A DNA stretch of 64,000 bases. Origin: Symbiodinium microadriaticum. Taxonomy: Eukaryota; Sar; Dinophyceae; Suessiales; Symbiodiniaceae. The stretch's first letter is position 1. The number at the start of each line of letters is the position of its first letter. Below are positions 34,583-46,983 of the stretch, piece by piece. Below the pieces are notes generated by a model. It saw only the letters and a program-made list of their open reading frames with translations, did not search any database and had not been told where the DNA came from. The stretch covers positions 149,448 to 213,447 of the forward strand of contig LSRX01000483.1 of the NCBI GenBank assembly GCA_001939145.1, written 5' to 3'. Made by a program: the position numbers and the translations under genes.

Positions 34583-35715
34583 ACCCTCGTCTGCCTTCTT
34601 GCTCTGCTTTGAAGATGTGTGTGTCCGACCACTTGATGCTCCATCGACTTTTCGGCGGTCTGGCCATGGGACATCGGCGATCGCTTCGCCAAGCGGCAGT
34701 TCGTCCAAGGCCAGACGTGGGGCGTCAGGGGCTCTCTTGGTTCTATGAGCTGGCTTTGTCGTTAGACGGCTGCTGTGGACTACACGTGCCGGGATCCCAT
34801 CATGTGCATCTGTCCCACGGATTCCCATGCTTCGCTCGCTGTTGGACTAGCATCTCGCAGAGCCACAAATTCCCCTCCACACACAACTCCTCACGATCCA
34901 ATCCTCGAAGGGATCAGCTTGCAGAACATCCCGCACTGCAGCATGAAGGCGCTGAGCTGCTCTTTTTTTGCAGGAATCTATTCTCCGCGCATGCGCGGAC
35001 TCCTTGATCCTACTGCATGCTGCCGGCACAGGCTTCAGTCCAGATCTCTCGTCGTAGCATGCCCACGAGTGCCAGACTTTCAAGAAGAGACCACTCCAGC
35101 TGCTGGCTCGGCTCGAACTGCAATCTTACAGTATGGCGACGCGGGTGGGCCGGCAGCATGGCGCAGCTACTCTCCACGGCAGCTCCCGGCTCGGGCCAGC
35201 CCTGACCTATGTACAAAGAGCTGCAGCGCCAGCTTTTACGGCACCGCTGCTCTGCGTCAGCGCCGTGAGTCGCCCCTGTCCCGAAGCTTATGCATCAAGC
35301 CTCGGCCCAAAAACAACCCAGGAAGCCTCGATTGGTCAGACGGGTGCAATCCCGAATACATTGCGGTCGAAACGCTCCTCGCCATCAATGGCAACACCGA
35401 TCAAGTCCTTCAGCCTCAGGCTCACGCGATGCAGGCGATGCGATGCTGACGTGTGAACCATGCACGAGGATTTAAGATGATCAGCACATGTTGCAACCAA
35501 CACACACATTCCTACCAGCCCGGGATGGCCCGGGGTGCTGGCTCTTTAGTCTGTGGCATCTGGCCCTGCAGTGATTCGAAGAAGTCCTGCGCGAATTCGC
35601 TGGAACAGATCGAATCCGCGCCGAGGAATCGCAAAGGAAGCACCCGCCTCGTCGGAAGTGCCTTCAAAACAGACTTGAGCGCGCAAGAAGATGGCTCGTG
35701 AGGTCTGCGTTCCAA
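34583..35715 (-). CDS. Cluster of candidate exons, unknown product
   Basis: Three minus-strand open segments have good composition. 35715-35512 gives FLGADSICSSEFAQDFFESL and ends in TAG. 35083-34847 gives AAQRLHAAVRDVLQADPFED. About 34760-34583 gives RLALDELPLGEAIADVPW and ends at a GAGG|GTTAGG donor. They share the strand of the leucine-rich-repeat exon downstream and may belong to the same gene. Exon joins were not established and no domain was seen. Confidence 0.3.
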
Positions 35716-35761
35716 GGGGCTCGATCGTGAAGGTTCGCCAGTTCCCAGCCTCTATTTCAAT

Positions 35762-36277
35762 TCAAAGGCGCGCAAAGAAAGCATCAGCTGGAGAGCTCGA
35801 GCTCCAGGCCCGAAGCAGAAGAGCCGCCAGGCAGCTGCTTTCAAGCCTGCAGGCTCTTGCTTCCCACGAGCCGTCTGCGATACCTATGTCGCAGGGCTCC
35901 AGACTGGCTTGCAGGAGCTCGACCTCCTCCGCAGGGGCACAGCTCAACAGGCTTCTGTTCCAGAAGAACCGTCACGCTGCATCAAGTGTCAGAAGCAGAA
36001 GCGAGTCAGCAATGTCTCCTGGCACAGCTTCGGATCGTCGAGGAAGCGACGCATCACGCGACACCTGAGACCTCCGCAAAGGAGCCGCATCTTCTTGCCT
36101 TTTTCTTGCATCTAGCTCAAAGCATGTAACTTTCAGGCTGTCGCAAAGGTGGCGGAGAAGGCTGAACAGTCGCCAGTCCAAGTAAGGCCTCTTGGCATCG
36201 GGGAGGGTACGACAGGTGGCTGGGAGACTTTGGGCGGCCGAGCCTAGAAGGCGCGTTCGATCGACCTCGGTATGCAC
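35762..36277 (-). CDS. Candidate coding segment, strand uncertain
   Basis: A single minus-strand frame is open over 36277-35972 (LFSLLRHLCDSLKVTCFELD) and, after one TGA, over 35947-35762 (EEVELLQASLEPCDIGIADG). The plus strand can also be read as protein-like, but only by changing frame three times, so minus is favoured. No family is recognised. Confidence 0.25.
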
Positions 36278-37294
36278 GGTGAAGCAAGGTACCTCGAGAT
36301 CTCAAAGTCAGAAAGCCTCCTGGCGAGTTGGCTTTCACCAAGGCATTGAAGCTGCGCCTGCGACACGAGAGCGAGAGCACAGCCCCGTCACGCAAGGCGG
36401 ATTTCCAGCCTGATAGCTCTGAGCAAGTACACGGTCTGGGAAAGCCTCCAAGACGTTGGGATGCCGGGAGTGACTGGCCCTACGGCGGTCGGGAGTTAGT
36501 ACATGTTCGTGCATTGTAGCCATTGTAGCCAAAGGTCTCGAAGCTGGTGTTGGACTCCGTGTCTATGCATGCGAACACCTGGGCGAAGAAGGCAAGCATT
36601 CCTCTGCGCACTGGTGGATGTTCATGTAGAACGAGCCACCATGCGAAGCAAGGCGTACTTCACCTGGAACAGCGCCTGAATGCCACAATGTGCAGAGGGC
36701 TCTGCTATGCTCGAGACAATTGTAGAGTGCTCATGCGGGGAGCCATGAAAATGCGCCGCAGAGGCCGACAGGGACATCGTAGAAAACGTGTACTTAAGAG
36801 AACGCGGATAATCGACTGCCACAACCAAAGCGGGCCTGCCAGGATTCGGGCCGGTTTTGGTCCAGTGATTTCAGCGCATTAACCACCTCTCACAAAAAAG
36901 GATGCGTGCCTTGTGGCAGCAAGAACATCAACATCTTGTTGCATGATTTCTCACTGCACCCGAGTTAGAAAGAAGCTTGTACCCCTGATGTGTATAACTG
37001 CAAGGCCTTGGTTCGATGACCGGGGTGCACACCACTGCCTCAGACTCAGGTTTGAAGGCGGTACAGAACGAGCCCGTGCAGTCTTTTCTTTGTCTTCTAG
37101 GCCCCGAACAGCTTTCAAACCCCCGCAGGTCATCGGGCCTCAGAATGAATCACGCTTCCGGAATTCAACTTCTGTCCGTGTTTGCGACGGCTAACGAAGA
37201 GTCGCGCGACTCTTGCACTCGCACTTGGCGGATTCACTTTTCTGCCAGGGCCTCAAAGAAGCTGCCAGGTAGCCAAGGCCTGGAAAAGCTTTCT

Positions 37295-40200
37295 TCAAGG
37301 CAAAGGCAGAGAAGGGAGAGGCCGGAGAGGCAGCGGAGAGGCAGTGGCTTGCAGGCGAGAGGCCACGCACGGAATCATCGCGGCCAACAGCAGCCCACAC
37401 AGCACGGCAACGGCAATCGTCGAGCGGCGCTCAACTGCCGGACGCATCTTTCGCAGCCGCAGGTAAAAGCAAAGAGGCAAGACCTGTCTGTCCAGTCATC
37501 AATGCACGCTGCGCGCAAAGCGCCTCCAGAAAACTGATACATAGATCATCCAAGGTGCATAGCAAATAACTGCCCCTGCCGTGGCGCCGGTGAAACCGAA
37601 GACTTTCGAGAGGTCACTCTCAGTAGTTGAGAGTAGGAGAGTAATGCCAACCTGAGAGCCGCTGCGGACTTCCCAGAACCGAACTCTCAGCTCCAGGCTG
37701 CGCAGGCTTCGTAGGCTGCGTGACGGTGAGCGACTTTAAAACCAGGCAGCAAGGCCTGCACCGTGCAGGCAACTGTTAGGAGAAGAGGCCAAGTCACCAC
37801 CACTAGTGTCTCCATCCGGTGCCGCATCCCAGCATTCGAGGCAGCAAAGGCACCGCCCCCGAAGACCAGGTGGTCTACGGTAGAGCCTCAGCATGAGGAC
37901 AGAGTTAATATACCCTATATACATGTACAATGTAACAGCCAGACCAACAGCCTCACAACGAGATCTGTCGTGAGTTGCCAAGCGAGGGGCGGCAAGGTAA
38001 GCACAGCATTGGGAAAGCCAGAGTCACGGCCACCTTGCGTCACGCCGGACCACTCCAACTGCGAACCTTAAACTCCTCAATCTCAGCCGCGACACCGAAA
38101 TGGCCGCCCGCATAGCTGCACCCAGCCAGTCACTGGAACCGAAAAGGTCCAGAACATTGCCTGGCACAGCAGTGACCTGCCCGGGGAAGCAGCGACGCTT
38201 TGTGCAAGACTACGTAAGTGCCGCCAAAGGACGCCGGGTCTACTTCACACTCTACACCTTTCCTTTCCCAACCCCATAATGCACAAAAAATCAGTCTTAC
38301 GGGGCTTGCGGGCAAGGGTTTCGGATTCGCTCAGCACCAGGAAGCGGGGAAGCTTCCCCTCGTCTTGGTGCAATCGAGCATCTCCCTGAAGCTCGGCAAT
38401 ATGCAGACCAGACAAGGCCACCACCTCAGCACGTCTGAGGGTTAAAGCTGCCATGCTGCGCAGGCATGCTACATCGAATACGTCGTTCTCGGTCAGCTCT
38501 GAGGCTGCGACCGTGTAGATGAAGATGCATAAGCCCATTGCCGCCAGAATCGCACATCTCATTCGCTTGAAGGAGCGCTTCTCCAGGGTGGCGTAGATGC
38601 AAGGCACCTGCAGCATGCATGGCAGCTTAACCCAACCACTGCCTGAAAACAACGGTACGAGGCACCTGCACCTGGCAACCCAAAGACAGCGTGACTATCG
38701 GGACCTCAGTCAGTAGAAGAACCAAAGTGTCGAAAGTGTGGTCAGCTCTAAACAGTCAACATCTCTCAGACTGCATGAGATTCAGAAAACGAGGGACTGC
38801 TCGCAACAGCCCAGGCAGTCCGGACAAGTTGGACTTGTTGGAGATCACCATATCGCCTGCGATCGTGACATTGCAGCTCGAAGCAGAGAGGGGGCTAACT
38901 TTTCTGAGCGGCTTAGTGAGCCCCAAGCGCCCCAACTCCGCAGAGACAGCAGCAGGCCCACGAGGAGTGTGCAGGAAACCGCAATGGCGTTGCTGTAGAG
39001 AAGAGAACTTACAGTCAGGATTTGCAAAGCCGAAACAAGGCGCAGAAAAGGTCAAATTTTTGATATTCTCAGCCACGGCACGCTGGAGACTGCAGGCAGG
39101 ACAGCGGCAGGATCACCAGGGCGACATCCAAGGCCTTCGAGACCATGAGGACGGCCACTTCTGCAAACAAGTGGAATAGCAGATATGTAGCAAGACACTT
39201 TTGCGGTGACTCTTGTCGTTTGTTTCAATCAGGTCGCTCCGTCCTCGTGGTTCGGCACATGAACAGAACCGGAGAAGTGACAGTCGTATCAATCCCTGGA
39301 ACAGCACCAACTCAAGCTACTCTACAATGATGTTACGCGCTTTCAGCTGGGCGCCTTTTGCATATCCTGAAATACCCCGCGAAGAACGAGGCAAGGACGC
39401 AGGACCCATACCGCTTTAGCATGCTTTAGCCTTTAGTGGCAACTTGAGTCAATCCAAATACTCACCCGAGCACCAGACCGTGAGCAGGCCGCGTCGTTCA
39501 GAGCCCGCCTTACGAAATCAATGGTAGGTGCCCGTGCTGCCTCGAAACCTACCACACCGCTTTAGTCTCCGTCAATGGGCAACACAAGAAAAAACACGCT
39601 GACAGTCGAGCAAGTCGCGACTAACTGTTTAAATTCAGGCTGGCATCCAAATCCAAGCTGGGCCCAACTGCCATGAGGCAGTCACCTGCCAGTCAAGCGA
39701 CTCATCATTTCGTTTGAGGACGGTGCTGAGTGCCGCCGACTTGTCACACCATGGCAGTACCACTTGATGCTTCGTAGTGCTAGGTGGCCCGCACCCGCAA
39801 TGACCAGCAGGCTCGTCATCGCACCAAGCAGGAGCCAAACGACCATCAGCTCCATTATCACCTCAGCTTCGAGTCATGTTCGTACGCATCCGGCAAGCCC
39901 GCGGCAAAGTCGGCACCAACAGTTGCAGCCGTGGTCACGGAGCCCCAGCTGCCAAAGGCCGCTATTGCGAGCTCTTCGTAGGACTTCTTCTCGCTCCAGT
40001 CGCAGCACATACACAGCCTCTCACTCAAGCACGCTGAGACATCAAGTAGAAGCACTCCAAAAAGCAAGCTTGACGTGATACGTGTGCAGGACAAGTTGCA
40101 GCAGCGAGACGAAAGCCGAGAGAAGGGCTGACCCAGCAAGGAGACCGAGACCGTGTAAGGGCCTTTCAGCTAACCGCGGTTTAAGCTTCAGTCTTTGCCA

Positions 40201-40507
40201 CAAGGCTTCCACCGTGGCTGCGGGACGAGGTGCCCAGCTGCAGCGAACGCAAAAGGCAGCGCGAGAAGCCCGCTGCCCACCTCAACAGCAAGATCTTACA
40301 GGGCTAAGGCTGCACCCGCAAGCCGGATCCACGAAGTTCTGGAATGTGGTTGCTCGCAACACCTTGTAACTCCGACGCAAGAAAACCAGCAATAGGCCCA
40401 AGATGGTCCAAGCCATTGATAGTGCTACAGTATCATCCTCAACTTCTCAGCTGCCCTGTGCCCCCTAAGCACCCGAAGCCAGCAATGACGACATTTGTCA
40501 CAACCAT
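37295..40507 (-). CDS. Amino-acid transporter of the AAAP family (SLC38/AVT-like), about 12 exons
   Basis: A multi-pass membrane transporter expected to move amino acids across the plasma or a vacuolar membrane. Exons in order: 40507-40462, 40424-40391, 40068-39939, 39861-39795, 39160-39091, 38992-38937, 38642-38512, 38176-38096, 38033-37979, 37874-37762, 37651-37541, and 37483 to about 37367 (open to a TGA at 37295). Phases match at every junction. Family marks include TNVVIAGFG in helix 1, SYEELAIAAFGSWGS, VILPLSCL, the CIYATLEKRSFKRM loop before a helix, VPGNVLDLF, TLAFPMLCLPCRPSL and VFGFTGATAGAVICY with FYLRL at the end. The loop expected between helices 7 and 8 is missing, so one small exon is probably unfound there. 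Most introns are GT-AG; two donors look like GC. The exact N- and C-termini are unresolved. Confidence 0.87.
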
Positions 40508-41239
40508 CTGGGAAGGGAGGTCATCGACCGCAAAAAATGATGATGCCAGTCCGAGCTGCGCAGGTCGAAACGAGCGAGAGCGCGCAGCCGCAAATCGATG
40601 AAGTGGGCTCCTCCTCCTGAAAGCCGTACATTCGACTCAATAGCACGCACACCGGCAGCCGCATCGAACATTTAGTCCAAGCTTCGACAGGAAGATTAAG
40701 CGTTTCGCCATCTGCATTCTGTGTCGAAGGTGTCCTTAGCACTTTGGTACGAGGGACCCCTTTGCTCCTGTACATGGCAGTCAGCCGGGTAGCTCTGCTG
40801 GTTGGCTGAGCTGGCTGCACCAACTGTCTCTTCGACCTCTTGCTACAGTGGGCCAGGGGATCTTTACAGGCATCTTTACCATACGTAGAACGCGATCACG
40901 TCACTGCTTTCAGACTCTGGCGGGTAGTCCAGTAGCTCTCCTCGTAGTGATGAAGCTCATGTTGAGCTTCATGTCCATGCGCATGGAGCAACTTCTCCAA
41001 GCTCATGAATGCTACGAAGGTTGCGCTTATCTTTTACAACTGGGACTGGCGACAACACTCAGCGGCCACTCGTGGCATTCTGAGGTTGCTGCAAGGCTCT
41101 CTGCCTCTGCCAGGCACGAGTCTTTGAGATTCTTGTGATCATGTCCATGTGTCGCCGGCCAACTTTGTAGCCGGATTTTCTCGCGAACGCTTGCGAGCCA
41201 AAACAACAGAACAGCTCTCACGTCCAGTATCACCCAGCA

Positions 41240-41430
41240 AGTTTGTTGCTGACTTTGACTCACGAGGCTGTGTTCCCAGCTTTTCCTGCAGAGCCGCATA
41301 CGCCTGACATGAAGCCAAAACAAAATGTGTGCAGGTTCGGGATTGAAGGCAACCATCTGAAAGGCGAGCAGTTCTCCTCCGGCCTGAACTCCCAAGATAG
41401 CCTGCAAGATGGCTTGCTGGACTTCCAGGC
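41240..41430 (-). CDS. Candidate exon, unknown product
   Basis: After an acceptor (CACCCAG) the minus strand reads GLEVQQAILQAILGVQAGGE and then LLAFQMVAFNPEPAHILFWL. The composition is that of a folded protein. It lies about 0.8 kb upstream of the transporter on the same strand and could be a separate small gene. No motif is known to me. Confidence 0.3.
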
Positions 41431-41969
41431 CTGGGTGGTGCTAGGCGCAGGCTCTTTTGCCTCCCTTAGGACCGGCTGTCATGTGACTTGCTGTGACCCT
41501 TGAGCACCGTGCACGTCTGCATCGCCGCCCACTGCTGCCTCTCTGCCTCCATTTAGAGGCAGTCATTTTTGCAATCCCACGAATGGATTTCAGCAGCACG
41601 CACTGTAGTCGTAGCGGTGTTGCCCCGCCTTGCGGGCACGCCTCAGTCTGGAGCATATATCTCAAGGGTCAGACTGCTTACAGCAGCTATTGGCAGATCC
41701 TCCCAACAGATTGCTGGATGAGAAACGTGCACGCTTACTTCACGGTAAGAAGCTGGCTGATAGAGCATGACGTGAGGATTGAGGCCTCGCATTTCGGCGG
41801 AGCGGTCGCGACACGTGGACTCACTGGGACATTAGGACAAAATGCATTGCCCGTTCACAACATCGCACACGTCTAAGGTGAGGACAAGCACCGAAGGAGG
41901 GCACTCGGAACTTGCCTTGCCGCGGGCTGGACCGCTGACGAATCTCTTTATGCTTCTGTACTTGTCATG

Positions 41970-42210
41970 ACATGTGCTCAGGATCAATGTCGTCTCTGCT
42001 GCCAGTAGGGTGTCTGCGGGCTCGCATCGCTTCATCGACAATCTTTATCACCTTGACTCAAGCGGCTCCGATCTTGACCAAGAGAGCCGCATCAATGATC
42101 CCAGAATTGGAGTAAGCTTCTTGCGCAATCAGCTGCCCTGTTCAACTCGCCACTGTCCAGCAAAGCCCTCGCCTGCTGCACGGTGTGGATGCTTTGTAAC
42201 TGCGAGACCC
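41970..42210 (-). CDS. Candidate helical (TPR-like) segment with broken frame
   Basis: The minus strand reads SIHTVQQARALLDSGELNRA and then ADCARSLLQFW, resembling the helix pairs of tetratricopeptide repeats. A second frame then gives DAALLVKIGAA, one TGA, and VKVIKIVDEAMRARRHP. A frameshift plus a stop are needed to read through, so this is either a relic or two exons whose borders I cannot place. Confidence 0.25.
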
Positions 42211-43299
42211 TCCTCGGCACTGCTCAGCCCAGCCGTGCTTTGCCGAGGCATGGGTGACCACGGGAGAAGCATAGTCGCTGCTTGCTTGCACAAATGGCTA
42301 TCGCAGCCCCGCATGATAGTGCTGGTGCCTTCTCGCTACACGTGGCTTCTGGCCCCTCCAAAACTGCAACACGCGCTACCAAACCTGCTGTCAGCTCCCA
42401 CCTCGCAGGAGAGGTATTTGCCCATGTGGCACTTGTTCTCTTGCACGACCGCTTGCATCCCCTCCCGAGGATCGCATGTGCCTAGCATATGTACCGACTT
42501 TGCATCCGCAAAGCCTTGAGCGCGTCAACGATGACATTTTGCCGTGACCTTCCAGGCACCAAAGGAAACAGAAAAACTTTACCTCTGCCTGGGTTCTCAA
42601 AGCCTGCCAACGACTGCAACGCACTCCACAGGGCACTTCCGAGGAACGGGCAGCTCAAGACAGTTCGTGTCGAAACAGATCGTTCCGGCACTCTCATAGC
42701 CTGTGAACAACCGATCAAGCTCTTGCACTCGCCTGGTCCAAAGAGTGCTCTTTGGATACGGGCCGGTATGGGTATGCAGTCAAGCCATCGCTCGTGAATC
42801 TCTAGGTGTTATGCTTGCAGAGCCAATGAACAAGAAGATTGTGTGAGGAGCTTGCCGTCTGGAGACCCAAACAGGATTGCCAGTCGAACTGCATGTAGCC
42901 TGCGGGGTTCACATGATTGAGCAAAAAGGCTGCATCGTCGCAGAGAGGCTCACCCAGAGAACGATCATCCGTGTCCTGGCCTGAAGCTTGGCTCGGTCTC
43001 CATGATCTCGTCTCTCCTCCTGTCGACAGGCGTGGTGGTCTGGGGCAGACGGACTACATTCACACTGCTCATGCCTCTCTGTCAGAGAAGCGCGCACCTG
43101 ACGACTTTGGCTCATCGGACATCGCTATTTTTAAAACTCAGCTGTCGAAAAGGTTCCTAAGAGCAGGTCAAGGAAGGTCTTGTCAAGGTCGGAAGAACAC
43201 TCGGAACTGCTCAGTGACCAGCTGCGAGCTCCACATGGCAAGCATCCATCAGGAGGCCTCAATCAAAGTTCGTGGTGGGCGCTTGGAGTCGGAGTGCTG

Positions 43300-44130
43300 G
43301 GCCTGCTCTTGCCTACATGCTGCAGGGTCGCAAATGATGCTCTTCCGCTCCAGCCTCTCCGGTGAAGCCTCGGCTCCCGTGCATACTCAGCGCAAGGCAA
43401 AGCTGGAACTCTGCGAACGAGAGCATCATGTGGCAACTATCAACGCGTGCTCTCTGAATGAAGAGAAGCTGCGGGACACAGCTTCGAAAGCTTCCACTCG
43501 ATTCGGCCCAGGATGTATGGCACATACCTGTCTGTCCACGAACTTACCTCGGCCCCTGCCTGACTGCTGGGACTGCTGGGCCATGCTGGGTGTGCCGGGG
43601 CGCACCAAAGGTAGGTTGCAGGGACTCGATCTCGACCGTCCATCCTGCCAGTCTTGGACTCCGCGCAAGACAAGGAAACCAGCAGATTCAGCATGCCCAA
43701 CACAGTGTCCCTCTGAAGCAAAGCAGCGGCTGGCTGCCGCCGTTCGCCAGCCTGCACCTGGCTTTCCATCTGCAGAGGCGGATCCTTTCTTCGACTAACA
43801 GCCGGGAGTTGGACCAGGTTTCTGCAAAGACTGGCTTGTCCCATTCCTGCAACGAGGCATCTTTGCCCCTCCCGACTTCGTTACAGGATGCTTGATTAAG
43901 TCTTCGTCCTTCACCGTCGCCATCACATCCGCGGTGTAATGAAACTCGCCACTCATGTCCTGCACTCGAGACCCCGTTGGCCCTCTGCACAAAGCTTTCA
44001 TGGTCAAACTTGCACAAGCATGGCAGCTCCGTACACTTGATGAGGAACCAAAGAAGCGTCTGCGCCGTGCGCTTGCAGCGATTCCTCAGTGCATGCAGAA
44101 CCTGGGACGAATCCAAGCCCATGATGAGAT
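43300..44130 (-). CDS. Candidate multi-exon gene with tiny introns, unknown product
   Basis: Exons line up in phase 0: about 44130-44010 (GADASLVPHQVYGAAMLVQ), 43959-43885 (DMSGEFHYTADVMATVKDED), 43846-43796 (EWDKPVFAETWSNSRLL) and from 43712 (RDTVLGMLNLLVSLSCAESK). Each is bounded by GT donors and AG acceptors (GTGCAG, TTGCAG, CTTCAG). The first two introns are only 50 and 38 bp. Further coding may continue to about 43.3 kb (VEAFEAVSRSFSSFREHAL). No domain is recognised. A 293-codon plus-strand frame lies antisense to it and is judged a shadow. Confidence 0.45.
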
Positions 44131-45079
44131 CATGGCTAGACCGCCATCGAGTTGTGGATCTGTTGCTTAGCGACCTTGACTCTGATCAGATGAGGATGCT
44201 ACCAATGACGTGTTGGCTAGGACGGTCCGTTTGTGGTCCCCAAACGGACGACCCACAACGCACCAGAGTCTTAAATGATTCGGTAGTCTATAGAATAACC
44301 AGTACAGTGCTAAAGCATACCTCCTCGGAATCGTGCGCCAAGATCCGAAAGTAGAACAGGAGTTGCATGTGCCAGACTTCACTGGAAAGAACCCCTGTAC
44401 AGATCCTGATCAGATCGGCAGCAGCAGCAACCCTTGCCTATCCCGCGAACATTTGAGCATCACCAGTGCACACATCCAGCTAGCATTCAGCGGATGGTAT
44501 TGAGAGCTGTAGCAGTCCGGACTAGCTCGGAAGCCTACAGCATATAAAGCCCGAAGCACAAAAATCGAGGACCGGGCAGGTGCGACACAAGCCTGCTCTC
44601 GTTGTTGCGGGCCTCAGTAAAGTGGCAAGAGTACACATCCTGACTGCTTGTTGATGCCTGTGACTGTGATGTAGACTTGTAGAACCTCTAATATGGCCCT
44701 TCTAGCTTCATTGGAACCATTCGAGGTTCGCACGAAGTAGCGCCTCCGGCATCTTAGAAGCACCAGCATCTCAAGCTGCCTGTCGGCACAGTCAAGGGCT
44801 TGGATTCATCAGTCCTCACCTCTCTGCTGGCCTTTCGAACCACTGCAGCGCCAAATGAGAAAGCTCTGCAGGGATCTGTCGGTGTCCAGCCTTGGCACGG
44901 GCAGAATCAGGTTCTGGGTGGTCTCGCCCTTGCACTTAGGAAAGAGCCTTCAGTGTTTTCTGCAGTCCAGAATTCAGATCCCGGGTGAGCCTGCACCTGA
45001 AGAGACATGAGTTGGGATGCGCACAGAGACCCTCGCAATCCTGAGGCTGCAAAGGAACTAAGCTGTTGGCTGCCACACT

Positions 45080-46310
45080 TGATTCAACATTCGCGCTTGA
45101 CCTGAAGTTCTGGCAATCTCCGAAGACGAGTTTGGATTTTGAGGTATGCCGTGCCCAGAACTGCGGACAGCTCCAGTCTTTCGTTGATGGGAGCGGTTTG
45201 GGCCATGTGTATTGAAAGCAGAAGTTGAACTGGTCTTCCTCTTGGGCTGCGTTGTTGCAAGCTGAGCATGTTAGACGTCGTTTCACCAGGGCAGCAAAGT
45301 TCCTGCAATGGGCGAGTTCACAGCGTGATTTCCCGACACCTTCTCTTGACTCTGCACACTTGACACCTCCTCTTTCACTTTGGCAGCAAGAGTAGGGACA
45401 AGGTTCTTTCCAGGCCCGCTACCATATAGAAAGCGCCAGCACGGCGAGGACTTCGTATCCGAGCTTCCAGCCAGAACCTGCCACGACTACTATGCCTTAC
45501 TATGCAGACTGGCAGACCCTGTTGATGCAGAGAGTTTTGGAATTGCAGGCTTCGTGGTCTCGAGTCACCTGTAGCTTTTGACTCCAGGGTTCGACAAGGC
45601 TGTCCGCGTCGTCCTGGATGCAGTTGCTTCGTGCGTCCAAAAACAGCCGGCAACGTTGAGTCGTTGAGTCCTGCTGCAGGAAGATCTGCAAAAAGACCTT
45701 GGCAGCACCTGGGAACTTCGCTGACTGGAAAGAGCCAACGGAGCCAACGTCGTACCGGCTGCCGAGGACCTGGCTCCACCAGAGTTCCTGGCAAGCGGGG
45801 CCTCAAAGAGCGTCGTCTGGCACTTCGCGCCTCGAAGCTCCGAGGGACCGGCCGATCGCAAGAGCTTTCGAGATGCACATCAGAGCCTGCGCTTTAAACG
45901 GGCCAGAAGAATGTGCTGCCGTGCTGCTTGCTAGTGCTTGCTACTTCGGCGCGTCGCCTCCAGGAGCTCCGGCTTTTGCCCCTGCACGCGCTCCGCCAGC
46001 CTCGATGGCTCGATGGCGTCTTCCAGCAGCCAGTCTCAGGCACTCCAGGTGGCCGGCGACAGTTTCAGAAGCATCGAATACGGATTCTCGAAAGGAAGAG
46101 AGGTCACGGCCCTCAGTCGCACGCTTCAGTTTGAAATGCACAAGCATGTTTCGGTCACAAAACTGTTGTCCCAACTTGCATTCGTGCACAACGTAATCCG
46201 TAATCCTGTCGCCAATCTGGGGCTCGAGCGGTACCTTGCTGGCCGGCTCCAGCATTTCCATCGCCTTCTTCCTCAGACGGGAAAACCCACAGCCTAACCT
46301 TGGAGGGGCG
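45080..46310 (-). CDS. Candidate multi-exon gene, unknown product
   Basis: Exon 1 (within 46336-45941) reads PQIGDRITDYVVHECKLGQQ and continues with charged, soluble sequence. Exon 2 (45724-45569) follows a TTTCCAG acceptor, reads KVFLQIFLQQDSTTQRCRLF and ends at a CTACAG|GTGACT donor. Exon 3 starts at 45477 and reads GSGPGKNLVPTLAAKVKEEV. A last segment (about 45290-45080) is open in two frames and cannot be settled. The predicted protein looks soluble, without signal or membrane segments. No family is recognised. Confidence 0.45.
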
Positions 46311-46983
46311 GGCCAGTTGCCTGCGGACACCTGCATTCACGGCATCGGGCGCATTGTGCTGTGCTCTAAGTTGTATCCCTGCGACCTCTGAAAACGCACT
46401 TGACTCAAGGTGTCGCAGTTGCAGGGCCGCAGAGACTCGGGCAGAGAGGAACTTGGGCAGCAAATGCTAAGCCTGCTAAGAACTTTCAAAAGGATTCTCA
46501 GGCGGGCGCATTTCGGAGACTTCTGGCCTGCGGCTGTCGCTTGGCACTTCTCGCATTTCCAGGATGAAAACCATGGTACGGCGACCGCACTACTTAAGAA
46601 AACATTGGAACAAAAACGTTAACGTCTCGGGAGGGCCCACTGCCTGAAAGCTATGAGCCAGACTACAATAAGAAAAATACGAAAACCAGAGTACCCTGAC
46701 CCAGGGGTCCGTTTTGGGGTCAGAATTTTGGTCCTTAGCCTTCCAATCAACCATAATCAACCAAAACTTCTTCAATATTGCGCTCCCAAGATCTCAGCTT
46801 CAAGCTCCCCTGGAGTCCTGGGAGGCCTTGGGAGGCTTTGGGAGGCCTGGGAAGCCTTCCAACCCCAGACCTGGCCCCAGGCACTCGCCTACTGCAGTAC
46901 AAATCCCGCCCTCCGCCTTTCAGGCGAGCAGGCTGCGCCTTCTCTTTTGCCGTTGCATTCTCCCCTCGTAATTTTCACTCCGG

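Noticed and set aside
42917-43798. 293-codon plus-strand frame, the longest outside repeats
   Set aside because: It lacks an ATG at its start and lies antisense to the phased minus-strand exons at 43.7-44.1 kb. Its composition is uneven and no motif is present.
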